A stretch of 35,776 nt of DNA from a virus. The position numbers and the translations under genes were made by a program. The DNA lies in IMG/VR virus record IMGVR_UViG_3300032296_001219, positions 1 through 35,776 of that record; one strand, written 5' to 3'. The notes under the pieces were generated by a model that ran no database searches, was not told the DNA's origin, and saw only the letters and a list, made by a program, of their open reading frames with translations. Shown here one piece after another: positions 16,353-23,187 of this stretch; position 1 is the stretch's first letter; each line of letters opens with the position of its first letter.

Positions 16353-18830
16353 TCAGTAGTAAGCCGCACGCCTGTGCGAACGCCACTCTTTCGGTTCTTC
16401 GGGCTCGTCTGACGGTAGTCGAATAAACCCACCCTGTCGCATACGCATTAGCGCCATACTGCAGTTGTGCGCGAGCAGCGAGTTAGCGAAGAAACACTGC
16501 GCGTCATCCACGGCTATGTCGTACACGCGCCGCGTGGTGTGGGTGTTCCTTACGTAGCTTACCGGAACGGAACTTGCAGACTGCACTCGCGCAGGCCGCT
16601 CGACAGTAAAGGCTGCGGACGCTGTGCGCGATGTATGCGGTCCCGCACCAGTCACACTGCCGAGGAATCTCTGGAGGAGGGGCGGTCTTGCGCGCTGCAA
16701 GAGCGAGGGCGATGGACTTCTTGGCATTCTCGCGGTGCCAAGCACGCCCTTCCTCACTCCGGTGCCAGTTTTTTGTCTTGTCACGAATGGCCGCCAAGTG
16801 CAGCAAGTGCGCAGGCGCGCTACTGCGAGCACTACGGCTAGCAGCATGCTCTTCGGCGTGTTGCTCGGGAGTAATACAGGCAAGATTCTCGGGACGGTTA
16901 TCTGTAGTGTCCCCGTTGATGTGGTGTACGTGGCTTCCGGGCGGAATAGGCCCGTTGTGTGCCTGCCAAACAGCGCGGTGTAGGCTGCCTGTGCTGCACC
17001 TAAAATACCGCCGGTGCGCAGGATTTTTGCTGTTAGGGTAGCGGCGATATGTGCGGCCGTCGAAGACAACCGTTTCGACCTCAACGTGCGGGTTTTTTGC
17101 GAAGGGCACAGGGCGTCTCCAGCAGTGGCAATGGTCACATTGTCCAACACCGGAACAAGGCTGTCAACCCGTATCCATCCACGTTGCGTAGCCATGCGGT
17201 GGTCAGGGGTAGCAAACACGCGCGACTGCCCGACGACTAGCTCCCAGACCTCCCTCTCGCCCCGGTCCCATGCAGCCAACACGCGCCGCGGCCCCAACGG
17301 TGTCGCCACCATGTCCCCGACACGCACATCGCTGATCGGGCGCTCCGTACCGTCTGCCAGCAACACCAGAGTTTCCCCGACAAGGCAAGTGTCGACGTAA
17401 TCATCGTGCTCGCCGGCCGGGAACGCAGCGACTTCCTCGATCACTTCCCGCGCCCAACGCGTGTCGGGCGCCCAGACTCTACCGGATGCGAACATGTCTG
17501 CCACGGCGTTGAGGCGCACTCGCTTGTCATTGGACGTGCCTACCTTACCACGGGACGGGGAGAACTCCCCGATGGCGAGCCCCATCGCTCGCAGCTCCTG
17601 GATCAGCGGCGCTCCGGCAGCCTTCTTCTCGATCAGACACGCGTCCGGCTCCCACTCTTTGTAGTACTCCAGGGCGCGCTTCTTCAAGTCGGGGAATGTC
17701 CAGCGGCCCTTGATTGCATCGAGCAGGATGATGTGCGCGTTGTCGTTGTCTTCCTCGTTAAACCACACGCCCCACACCGTGCATGCGCTGTAATCGCTGG
17801 CAGTCTTAGTCTCGTGTGCCGTGTCCCACGACTGGATGATGTACTCGCACTTCGGGGGGTCTTCCGGCTCCCAGATCTTCCACAGGTCACGCTTAATGAC
17901 AGCCGCGACCTCCGAAGTCGGGTTCTGCATGTACTGCGCCTGCCAGAACCGCGGGTCCATGCCTGCGCGCTTAGCTTGAAGCTGCTCCAACGGCCACTGC
18001 TGGGGCCAAAGACTCTTCTCTTCGGGCGTGTTCTCGTGCAAGATGGCCGGAAGCTCGACGATTTCCCACTTATCCGCGTCCGGGTTGCGAATCTGGTGTT
18101 TAATCAGCATGCCTGTTAAATCCAGCTCAGACCACCTAGTCATTACGACTATTATAGCCCCTCCCGGCATCAGGCGCTGCAGGGGGCCTGACTGAAACCA
18201 CGTCCAAGCGGCATCAAAAGGCGTTCTAGTGCCGGATTTCAGGTCTTGTTCGGAGTGCGGATCGTCAATAATGAACAGATCCGCGCCGCGCCCTGCGATG
18301 CTACCGCCGACACCGACGGCGTAATACTGCCCTCCGGCACTTGTTGACCATTTTCCGGCTGCTTTTTGGTCGTCAGCAACGATGGTTTTAGGAAAAATGT
18401 CGTTGTACGTGGCGTCGGCTGCAAGATTCTTGATCCTCCGTCCAAAATCCTCAGAAAGCGACGCGGTGTGCGTGCCCATGATGACCTTTTTCTCGGGGAA
18501 ACGGCCCAAAAAGTACGCCGGAAACAGGTAGGAACTAAACTCGCTTTTACCCATACGGGGGGCAATGTTGATAATCACCCTCTTTTTCTCGCCGCTTATT
18601 ACAGCGTCGAAGATTCTCGCTAGTTGGCGGTGGTGGGGGCCTTCTTTGAATCCTGGGTAGACAGCATGGGCGAAGCCGAGCGCGCTTGTACGGGCGCTTT
18701 GAATGCGCAAGCGCTGTTCTTTCTCTTCTAGCAGATCGCACAGGTCCATCTTCTCTTTAAGAGACATGGTCGGCAGCGCGGCTTGGATCGCCGCGGCCTC
18801 GCTGTGCGTGAGGAACTCAGGCAGCTTCAT
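16353..18830 (-). CDS. terL: Terminase large subunit precursor with intein
   Basis: An 825-codon precursor; removal of a 308-residue intein would leave a 517-residue enzyme, a normal size. ATPase: PRMGKS Walker A (91-96) and LFIIDDP Walker B (185-191). Nuclease: SWDTA with D336 as first acidic residue and HDDYVDT (475-481) with the last acidic pair. The intein lies exactly after T481 and before C790, adjacent to the catalytic Asp, so packaging would depend on splicing. C-extein is 36 residues (CSMALMRMRQGG...). The gene overlaps the small terminase by 14 bp. It pumps DNA into proheads and cuts concatemers. Confidence 0.9.
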   Translation of the reverse strand: MKLPEFLTHSEAAAIQAALPTMSLKEKMDLCDLLEEKEQRLRIQSARTSALGFAHAVYPGFKEGPHHRQLARIFDAVISGEKKRVIINIAPRMGKSEFSSYLFPAYFLGRFPEKKVIMGTHTASLSEDFGRRIKNLAADATYNDIFPKTIVADDQKAAGKWSTSAGGQYYAVGVGGSIAGRGADLFIIDDPHSEQDLKSGTRTPFDAAWTWFQSGPLQRLMPGGAIIVVMTRWSELDLTGMLIKHQIRNPDADKWEIVELPAILHENTPEEKSLWPQQWPLEQLQAKRAGMDPRFWQAQYMQNPTSEVAAVIKRDLWKIWEPEDPPKCEYIIQSWDTAHETKTASDYSACTVWGVWFNEEDNDNAHIILLDAIKGRWTFPDLKKRALEYYKEWEPDACLIEKKAAGAPLIQELRAMGLAIGEFSPSRGKVGTSNDKRVRLNAVADMFASGRVWAPDTRWAREVIEEVAAFPAGEHDDYVDTCLVGETLVLLADGTERPISDVRVGDMVATPLGPRRVLAAWDRGEREVWELVVGQSRVFATPDHRMATQRGWIRVDSLVPVLDNVTIATAGDALCPSQKTRTLRSKRLSSTAAHIAATLTAKILRTGGILGAAQAAYTALFGRHTTGLFRPEATYTTSTGTLQITVPRILPVLLPSNTPKSMLLAVVLAVARLRTCCTWRPFVTRQKTGTGVRKGVLGTARMPRSPSPSLLQRARPPLLQRFLGSVTGAGPHTSRTASAAFTVERPARVQSASSVPVSYVRNTHTTRRVYDIAVDDAQCFFANSLLAHNCSMALMRMRQGGFIRLPSDEPEEPKEWRSHRRAAYY
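16464..17387 (-). mobile_element. Intein within terminase large subunit (308 aa)
   Basis: Starts with C482 in CLVGETLVLLADG (block A). Block B is FATPDHRMAT, with the TxxH-type histidine. The C-terminus carries block F (VYDIAVDDAQCFFAN) and block G (LLAHN) followed by Cys+1, all residues needed for standard splicing. Blocks A-B and F-G are in the terminase frame. The roughly 200 residues in between have no resemblance to a homing endonuclease in this frame; instead an HNH gene lies there in another frame. Insertion next to the nuclease Asp is a classic intein site. Splicing is predicted, not shown. Confidence 0.9.
16504..17109 (-). CDS. HNH homing endonuclease overprinted in the intein
   Basis: A 201-residue protein on the same strand, in a different frame from the surrounding terminase/intein. 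Start GTG 17109 has GGAGA six bases upstream. It carries VHHINGDTTDNRPENL (residues 61-76) with HH and N of the HNH motif, then PEQHAEEHA. An N-terminal DGRTYRRYPNSKNPAHRRYF fits the HNH_3/AP2-like style of phage homing enzymes. C-terminal CDWCGTAY plus LYCRAAC is a likely zinc knuckle. It ends 40 bp before the end of the intein, so its last codons overlap block F coding sequence. It probably cuts intein-free terminase alleles to spread the intein. Confidence 0.85.
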   Translation of the reverse strand: MPFAKNPHVEVETVVFDGRTYRRYPNSKNPAHRRYFRCSTGSLHRAVWQAHNGPIPPGSHVHHINGDTTDNRPENLACITPEQHAEEHAASRSARSSAPAHLLHLAAIRDKTKNWHRSEEGRAWHRENAKKSIALALAARKTAPPPEIPRQCDWCGTAYIAHSVRSLYCRAACASAVCKFRSGKLRKEHPHHAARVRHSRG

Positions 18831-19482
18831 CGCTGGCTGGGGTTGGAGTCACGTCCACGACGTCGGTGACGTCCGTGATCTGCATGAAGCGCGAGAGCTT
18901 CTCTTTAATCTTGGAGTCCAGCTCCGCGTCGCTGACCGTTGTCTTCTTGATCTCCACGCGGTCGGTGAAGAGCGCCACCTCAGTGACCTTGCCCAGCAGT
19001 TCCAGTGCGCGCAGTCGGATGCGGGCGTCGGTGTGTTTGGTCTCTTCGATGATCTGGCTGACGGCGTAGCCGCGGATCTCTTTGGCCTGCTCTACGAACT
19101 CCCAGTCGTAGGCGGTCAGCATCCCCGTCAGGTGCCGGACTGCTTCTGGTGTCTTCAGTGCCAGCAGCGCAGCGCGCTGCGTGATCGGGGTATCTTGCTT
19201 GACGAGCGAACTGAACGCGGCTTGCGCGGTGCTTGCCGCGGCTAGGCGCTCTGCTTCTCCAGGAGCTGGCGCCCCCAACGCCTGCAGCCAGTCGGCTGTG
19301 TCTGACTGAGCGTCCAACAATGTCTGCGGCGGCACCTCGTTTACAGGCGCGCCTGAGTCGGCCGCATCACCGACCGGGGGCTCGTAATCAAGAAGGTGCT
19401 CTAGCATGTTGTCGCAGGGCTTGTGCCCGAGGTTGCGGCAGTGTAAAGTAGCTCCGGCCGCTGTGCAAGCAGGGGCCTTCAT
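18817..19482 (-). CDS. terS: Terminase small subunit-like protein
   Basis: A 221-residue protein with ATG 19482 behind GAAGGAG. The N-terminal ~50 residues hold Cys/His pairs (CTAAGATLHCRNLGHKPC), a possible zinc site. The central to C-terminal part is helical with AEFVEQAK-like helices and ARIRLRALELLGKVTEVALF, then TDRVEIKKTTVSDAELDSKI, a signature of phage small terminases (DNA-recognition oligomer). It is the first gene of the leftward late operon, right upstream of the large subunit. Acidic C-terminus ends SDEAA. Confidence 0.7.
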   Translation of the reverse strand: MKAPACTAAGATLHCRNLGHKPCDNMLEHLLDYEPPVGDAADSGAPVNEVPPQTLLDAQSDTADWLQALGAPAPGEAERLAAASTAQAAFSSLVKQDTPITQRAALLALKTPEAVRHLTGMLTAYDWEFVEQAKEIRGYAVSQIIEETKHTDARIRLRALELLGKVTEVALFTDRVEIKKTTVSDAELDSKIKEKLSRFMQITDVTDVVDVTPTPASDEAA

Positions 19483-19498
19483 TGCTTTCTCCTTCTTC

Positions 19499-19528
19499 GC
19501 CCCGGCCGCAAGACCGGGGCAATTTTTT
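19499..19528 (+). terminator. Hairpin plus U-tract in the divergence region
   Basis: Stem GCCCCGG (19499-19505) with CCGGGGC (19514-19520), 8-nt loop, then AATTTTTT on the plus strand. It would stop rightward (antisense) transcription coming out of the late arm before the early genes. On the minus strand it forms a hairpin in the leader of the small terminase just ahead of its ribosome site. Confidence 0.6.
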
Positions 19529-19536
19529 ATGTAGTG

Positions 19537-19592
19537 TGTCTAAGTTTTGACATGGTGTCTAAGTTTTGACATGTTGTCTAAGTTTTGACATG
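19537..19592 (+). repeat. Three tandem 19-bp operator-like repeats
   Basis: TGTCTAAGTTTTGACATG occurs at 19537-19554, 19556-19573 and 19575-19592, period 19 bp. Each unit is an imperfect palindrome (TGTCTAAG / TTTTGACA) and each contains TTGACA on the plus strand. Two helical turns spacing and location between the divergent arms suggest binding sites for an early/late switch protein, or iterons. Confidence 0.75.
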
Positions 19593-19613
19593 TGTAGCGA
19601 CTAGTTTGAAAAT
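19585..19613 (+). promoter_or_regulatory. Possible rightward early promoter
   Basis: The third TTGACA (19585-19590) is followed after 17 bp by GAAAAT (19608-19613), a 4/6 match to the -10 consensus, within an AT-rich stretch. It would read into the 19818 gene. The -10 match is modest, and the same hexamer is part of a repeat, so this is a candidate only. Confidence 0.35.
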
Positions 19614-19749
19614 ATTGTGTAGCGTGGTTGGTGGTCCCTGTTACTACTACCACGCACTACCTCGCATGTATACAGGGGGCTCCCCCGGGTGGTGGGTATC
19701 GGGGCTGGCCGAAAAGGGACGAAGTACCCCCTGCTGCTAGAATGGGGGC

Positions 19750-19774
19750 TGTTGCATAGGTGGTCTATGCAACA
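19750..19774 (+). repeat. Inverted repeat upstream of first early gene
   Basis: TGTTGCATAG (19750-19759) and CTATGCAACA (19765-19774) are perfect 10-bp arms around GTGGT. No U-tract follows. Could be an operator or a 5' leader hairpin for the 19818 gene. Confidence 0.6.
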
Positions 19775-19779
19775 CCGAC

Positions 19780-19795
19780 GCGGACAATTGTCCGC
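19780..19795 (+). repeat. Palindrome family I, copy 1
   Basis: GCGGACAATTGTCCGC is a perfect 16-bp palindrome 22 bp ahead of the ATG at 19818. It is the first of seven interspersed copies of GCGGACA-n-TGTCCGC in the early arm. Confidence 0.8.
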
Positions 19796-19817
19796 ATTCA
19801 CACTGGAGTCTTGCATC

Positions 19818-20264
19818 ATGACTATCCACAAGTCCGCCGTCTTCGCTGCCCTGAACGCTTACGCTACCGATGCGAATGAGGCTACGAAGCGGCTTCGCGC
19901 CACACTCTGCGGTCTTGGCATCACCACGGCCGAGGATGCCAGGCCACTCGTCATCGAGTGGGCCAGCACGAAGTACGGCTGCCCGCTCGTGGTGAGCCAG
20001 TCGAACAAGAACAAGGGGCAGCTCGTGCTGGACCGTGCGGCGCCGTGCTTCGCTGCGGCGGACAAGGCGATGCGGCGCCTGATGGAAGCCCTGAAGGGTG
20101 ATGCCGACGAGAGCACGTCGTCGGCGAAGACCGAGAAAAAAGCCGGCGTCGAAGTGCCGGCGCACATCGCAAAGCTGGCTGCCGCGCTGGCTGCCGCGTG
20201 CAATGAGTACGAAGGTGCAAAGAAGCTCGCTTCGACCGCCCTGGCCGAGGCTTTTGCGAAGTGA
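19818..20264 (+). CDS. Hypothetical early protein (148 aa)
   Basis: First gene of the rightward arm, ATG 19818 with GGAG nine bases upstream. The protein is Ala-rich and helical: MTIHKSAVFAALNAYATDAN, LRATLCGLGITTAEDARPLV, IEWASTKYGCPLVVSQSNKN, then a Ser/Lys linker and AHIAKLAAALAAACNEYEGA. No family recognised. As the first early gene next to the switch region it may be a host-takeover or regulatory protein, but nothing in the sequence proves this. The leader contains palindrome I copy 1 and a 10-bp-arm inverted repeat. Confidence 0.6.
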   Translation: MTIHKSAVFAALNAYATDANEATKRLRATLCGLGITTAEDARPLVIEWASTKYGCPLVVSQSNKNKGQLVLDRAAPCFAAADKAMRRLMEALKGDADESTSSAKTEKKAGVEVPAHIAKLAAALAAACNEYEGAKKLASTALAEAFAK

Positions 20265-20268
20265 GATG

Positions 20269-20293
20269 CAACGCGGACAAGATGTCCGCGTTG
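20269..20293 (+). repeat. Palindrome family I, copy 2
   Basis: CAACGCGGACA-AGA-TGTCCGCGTTG: perfect 11-bp arms directly after the stop of the 19818 gene. Confidence 0.85.
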
Positions 20294-20363
20294 AGCGTAG
20301 CGGCGATGGGGTCAGGCGACCCCATGCCAGTGCGCTTGGTGCCATCGTCGATGGCGGCGTACT

Positions 20364-20384
20364 ACGCGGACAAAATGTCCGCGT
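20364..20384 (+). repeat. Palindrome family I, copy 3
   Basis: ACGCGGACA-AAA-TGTCCGCGT, perfect 9-bp arms, 18 bp ahead of the ATG at 20403. Confidence 0.85.
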
Positions 20385-20402
20385 TGACTTTTGGAGATTG
20401 CA

Positions 20403-20837
20403 ATGCACAACTTCGACACCCTGGCTTTCAACGTCGGCGCCGCGTCGCAGAAGACCCGCAGCGAGTGCGACCCCATCCACTCCGCCTACATGGCGATGGA
20501 CCCGACGGAACAGAAGGAACTCCGCCGCGCGTGGTTGATCGCCCACGTTGCGGGCCAGCTCAGCGTGAAAAAGGGCCTGCCGAAGCCCGCGGCCGTGGCG
20601 GCGGCCGAGAAGGTGATCGAGGCCGGCAAGGGCGCCGATGCCAAGCCCGACAACGTGCTGATGATCGACCGCGCGTCGTCTGACTTCCGTTACCACGTGA
20701 TCCGCCCCACCAGCACGGCGGCGAAGGCGCAGAAGAAGGCGGTGCGCACCACGGCGGCCGAGAAGGCAGCCTGGGCTGCGTTCGTGCAAGCGGTGGGCGA
20801 AGAGCGCGCCACCATCGTGGCGAAGGCGCTGGCCTGA
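20403..20837 (+). CDS. Hypothetical early protein (144 aa)
   Basis: ATG 20403 behind TTGGAG. The N-terminus, MHNFDTLAFNVGAASQKTRS, is followed by an acidic/helical region (MDPTEQKELRRAWLIAHVAG) and Ala/Lys-rich helices (KPAAVAAAEKVIEAGKGADA). C-terminus is AEKAAWAAFVQAVGEERATI. No recognised domain. Expressed behind a multi-hairpin leader, so regulation at RNA level is possible. Codon use is like its neighbours. Confidence 0.55.
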   Translation: MHNFDTLAFNVGAASQKTRSECDPIHSAYMAMDPTEQKELRRAWLIAHVAGQLSVKKGLPKPAAVAAAEKVIEAGKGADAKPDNVLMIDRASSDFRYHVIRPTSTAAKAQKKAVRTTAAEKAAWAAFVQAVGEERATIVAKALA

Positions 20838-20888
20838 GAGACTTCTCTCTGATCCCTACGGGTGGCCGCTGCCCTTCAGCGGCGCTTT

Positions 20889-20913
20889 CAACGCGGACAA
20901 AATGTCCGTGTTG
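20889..20913 (+). repeat. Palindrome family I, copy 4
   Basis: CAACGCGGACA-AAA-TGTCCGTGTTG; 11-bp arms with one change that is still a G-U pair in RNA. Lies 15 bp ahead of the ATG at 20929. A palindrome II-like AGAGA-CTTC-TCTCT lies between the previous stop and this copy (20836-20849). Confidence 0.8.
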
Positions 20914-20928
20914 ACCTTGGAGTTAGAC

Positions 20929-21075
20929 ATGAACCTCTTCAACCTGATGGCCGACGTGCGTGGTGTTCTGACGACCCGCAAGATCAAGCAGCTCATGCCC
21001 GCCTCGTACAAGACCGAACCCGTCGTGCAGCGGCGCAACCCCGCGCGTGCTGCCAAGCGCGGCGCCAAGAAGTGA
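20929..21075 (+). CDS. Small basic protein (48 aa)
   Basis: ATG 20929 behind TTGGAGTTAGAC. Sequence runs MNLFNLMADVRGVLTTRKIK, QLMPASYKTE, and an Arg/Lys/Ala-rich end (NPARAAKRGAKK). The basic tail suggests nucleic-acid binding. No family recognised. Too short for confident calling on coding statistics alone, but the ribosome site, the palindrome I leader and the packing with the next gene support it. Confidence 0.5.
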   Translation: MNLFNLMADVRGVLTTRKIKQLMPASYKTEPVVQRRNPARAAKRGAKK

Positions 21076-21089
21076 GCGAGGCAGTCACC

Positions 21090-21239
21090 ATGACCAAGCC
21101 CTCCCGCGAAGTCTTGATGTCCTTCAAGCGCGAGCGCAAGCTCGCTGAGAGAGCGCTCTCTCTGCTCCGACAGTCTGAGCGCGACCGCAAGCGCACCGCC
21201 TGGACCGTCGTCGAACCCCTGAAGCGTCGCGCGAGTTGA
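21090..21239 (+). CDS. Small basic helical protein (49 aa)
   Basis: ATG 21090, with GAGGCAG upstream. It is nearly all helix-forming and charged: MTKPSREVLMSFKRERKLAE, RALSLLRQSERDRKRTAWTV, and ends KRRAS. A palindrome II copy (GAGAGAGCGCTCTCTC, 21147-21162) lies inside the coding sequence. A strong terminator follows 36 bp after the stop, so this is the last gene of the first early transcript. Confidence 0.5.
   Translation: MTKPSREVLMSFKRERKLAERALSLLRQSERDRKRTAWTVVEPLKRRAS
21147..21162 (+). repeat. Palindrome family II copy inside a gene
   Basis: GAGAGAGCGCTCTCTC, a perfect 16-bp palindrome, within the 49-residue gene. Same family as the intergenic GAGAGAnnTCTCTC elements. Confidence 0.75.
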
Positions 21240-21274
21240 CATAAAAAAGAGCGCGAAAATCACCGCTTCCGCTC

Positions 21275-21309
21275 GGCGGCCTGCGAAAAATGCAGGCCGC
21301 CGCATTTTT
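21275..21309 (+). terminator. Rho-independent terminator
   Basis: GGCGGCCTGC (21275-21284) pairs with GCAGGCCGCC (21292-21301) over 10 bp, loop GAAAAAT, followed by GCATTTTT. Ends the four-gene first early transcript. Confidence 0.85.
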
Positions 21310-21713
21310 CCAGACGACATATGCACGCCGATGCATGTCAAACTCTTGACATCGCGTGGTAGATAGCGGCTCGCGCCCCCGCCTGGGCAAGCATCGCGCA
21401 CCACCTAAGTCCTTGATCCGCAACAACTTCTCTATTTATATATATAACAAGACAAGTCATATGTATGTATATGCGTCTGGGAATGTTCTCGTCTGCTCGT
21501 CCGCCGTCCTTTTCTTTTTTTCCTTTGCAGTCCTCAGTCTGGGTGAGTATAGTGCTACGAGCTTGCCAATCTGGCCCACCCGACGAAAGTTCAATCGCCA
21601 CAACGGCTTAGCCGCGGCAAGCCCCTACCACCTAGCACTAGAGACATATAACGAACCCCCCCCATACGTCCGTTTTTTTCAACCAAATCAACCACTTACC
21701 CCCTCTACCCCCC
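21310..21713 (+). other. Gene-free AT-rich stretch, possible promoter or origin
   Basis: About 400 bp without a convincing gene. It is locally AT-rich (ATTTATATATATAACAAG near 21434) in a GC-rich genome and has long pyrimidine runs (TTTTCTTTTTTTCC near 21511; CCCCCTCTACCCCCC just before 21714). TTGATC (21413) followed after 18 bp by TATATA is a promoter candidate. No DnaA-box or iteron was recognised. Open frames here (for example from 21356) are low-complexity and lack ribosome sites. Confidence 0.4.
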
Positions 21714-22364
21714 ATGCACGCCATCTCCACAGACTGCGGGCGCCTCCGCGCCCACACCCGCGGCACTCACGCCGGCAACTGGCAACGCTTGCGCAAGCTG
21801 TTCAGGATCCTTGGCAAGACCGAAGCCGAAACCGATGACGAGCGGATCCCCCTCACCACGATCCTCGAACATAACGGCCTGGACTACGCGCTCTGGTGTC
21901 TGCGGGCCGCAGTCGACGTCGAGCGTCACACGCCCGCGATGCGCCTGTACGCCGTCTGGTGCACGCAGCAGGTTCCGCGCCTGCTCACCGACCCACGCTC
22001 ACTGGACGCCCTGCGCACCGCTGAGCGCCATGCCAAGGGCGAAGCCACTGACGCGGAGCTGGCCGCCGCGTGGGACACTGCGTGGCGCGCTGCGCGGGAC
22101 GCGCAGACTGCCGTCAGTGCGGCTCCGCGGAACATGCTCTACGCGGCGAAGGCTGCGGCTGCGGTGGCCGCGCGGGACGCCACGCAGGGTGACATCGCGT
22201 ACGCGGTGGACGCCGTGGCGCGGGCATCAAGGGGGGCGGTGACGGACTTCGGGCTGTACCTCGTGCGGGCGTCGCCACGCTCCCGTGTCGCCATCGAGGG
22301 GCTTGCCGCCGCAGAGCGCGTCTTGGGCGAACAGGCCGAAGCCTTTCGGCGCCGGTTTGGTTGA
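21714..22364 (+). CDS. Ala-rich early protein, paralogue of the 25065 product
   Basis: A 216-residue protein. The N-terminal half matches the 25065 product: TTILEHNGLDYALWCLRAAV, AMRLYAVWCTQQVPRLLTDP, RSLDALRTAERHAKGEATDA. The C-terminal half is helical and Ala-rich (AAKAAAAVAARDATQGDIAY) but without strict repeats, and ends EAFRRRF like its paralogue. This is a common phage protein type with no known function. The start has no Shine-Dalgarno, only a run of C and T, which is odd next to the strong sites elsewhere; it may depend on the upstream leader. Confidence 0.65.
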   Translation: MHAISTDCGRLRAHTRGTHAGNWQRLRKLFRILGKTEAETDDERIPLTTILEHNGLDYALWCLRAAVDVERHTPAMRLYAVWCTQQVPRLLTDPRSLDALRTAERHAKGEATDAELAAAWDTAWRAARDAQTAVSAAPRNMLYAAKAAAAVAARDATQGDIAYAVDAVARASRGAVTDFGLYLVRASPRSRVAIEGLAAAERVLGEQAEAFRRRFG

Positions 22365-22389
22365 GACACTTCTATAGGAGAACACTTTT

Positions 22390-23124
22390 ATGCCCTACCC
22401 CATGAACCTCTTCGCGGGCTACCCGACCCTGCGAACGTGCCCCGCGTGCGGCGTGCCGATGCGCCTGAATCACTTCCGGCGCTGGGCCAGCACCCCCGCC
22501 GGGGACAAGCGCATGCTGCACGACGTGTGCAACGCTTGCGAGCCAGAGAGAACTCTCTCTGAGATGACTCCCGAGCAGCGTCTGCGTGCCGTTGACGCCG
22601 ATCACCCTCGCGCTCGCCTGCTGGTGGTGGAGAACATGACTGACGCTGAGCGGGCGCGTGCGCTCACCTCGCAGAAGGGCCGGAAGCGCAGCCAGTTGTT
22701 GGCCCGCCACGGGCAGGAGCGCCGTCGTGCGTGGCGTGAGGCTATCGGCGCCCGGGTGAGCGCCGAGCACGAGTGGGCCACTCGTACACTGGAGAGCATG
22801 CGCTTGGCGGCGCTGGGTGCGGGTCCGGTGCGGTCGACGGCGCCGTCTGCCTTGCAGACGCAGGCCCTGGCGCAGACCTACGCGCTTGCATGGCAGGAGT
22901 TCTTCACTGCCTACGTGCAGGTGCTGAAGCTGATGAAAACCCGCATACACGCGCTGTCCACCAAGGCTTATTCTCCCGTCAAGCCAACGCCGGAACAAGT
23001 CGACCCACGCTACTACGCCGACGCAAACACCCGCGCGTCGCTACGCCGCTTGTATGGCGCATGCAGGCCCCTGCCTAACCGACGCCTGATGCGAGACCCC
23101 TGGTGCCTGTCATGGGAGGAGTAA
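22390..23124 (+). CDS. Hypothetical protein with N-terminal zinc finger (244 aa)
   Basis: ATG 22390, AGGAG nine bases upstream. CPAC (about residues 18-21) and CNAC (47-50) form a probable Cys4 zinc site: CPACGVPMRLNHFRR ... HDVCNACEPE. The middle is basic and helical (SQKGRKRSQLLARHGQERRR). The C-terminal part has YALAWQEFFTAYVQVLKLMK and YSPVKPTPEQVDPRYYADAN. Possibly a DNA- or RNA-associated protein. A palindrome II copy (22555-22570) lies inside the coding sequence. No family recognised. Confidence 0.6.
   Translation: MPYPMNLFAGYPTLRTCPACGVPMRLNHFRRWASTPAGDKRMLHDVCNACEPERTLSEMTPEQRLRAVDADHPRARLLVVENMTDAERARALTSQKGRKRSQLLARHGQERRRAWREAIGARVSAEHEWATRTLESMRLAALGAGPVRSTAPSALQTQALAQTYALAWQEFFTAYVQVLKLMKTRIHALSTKAYSPVKPTPEQVDPRYYADANTRASLRRLYGACRPLPNRRLMRDPWCLSWEE
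22555..22570 (+). repeat. Palindrome family II copy inside a gene
   Basis: AGAGAGAACTCTCTCT, perfect 7-bp arms, in the coding sequence just after the zinc-site region of the 22390 gene. Confidence 0.7.
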
Positions 23125-23141
23125 AACGACCAGTGTCAACC

Positions 23142-23162
23142 CAACGCGGACAAGATGTCCGC
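23142..23162 (+). repeat. Palindrome family I, copy 5
   Basis: CAACGCGGACA-AGA-TGTCCGC followed by TTAG instead of GTTG; 7-bp core arms retained. Located 25 bp ahead of the ATG at 23188. Confidence 0.8.
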
Positions 23163-23187
23163 TTAGACCACGAAAGAAGGAGCTGAT

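Larger units (their letters stand above)
20265..20402 (+). promoter_or_regulatory. Structured intergenic leader with four hairpins
   Basis: The 138-nt gap holds four inverted repeats in a row: CAACGCGGACA/TGTCCGCGTTG (20269-20293), ATGGGGTC/GACCCCAT with AGGC loop (20306-20325), GCCATC/GATGGC (20341-20355), ACGCGGACA/TGTCCGCGT (20364-20384). The gene at 20403 follows behind TTGGAGATTGCA. Such dense hairpins suggest a structured RNA leader or protein-binding array. Confidence 0.6.

Noticed and set aside
19750-19795. Adjacent inverted repeats as insertion-sequence ends
   Set aside because: No transposase and no flanking duplication; the elements sit in a regulatory region.
21346-21370. TTGACA at 21346 as a promoter
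   Set aside because: No acceptable -10 at 16-18 bp distance.
21356-21838. 160-codon plus-strand open frame across the AT-rich stretch
   Set aside because: Low-complexity translation, no ribosome site, and it overlaps the supported gene at 21714 in another frame.
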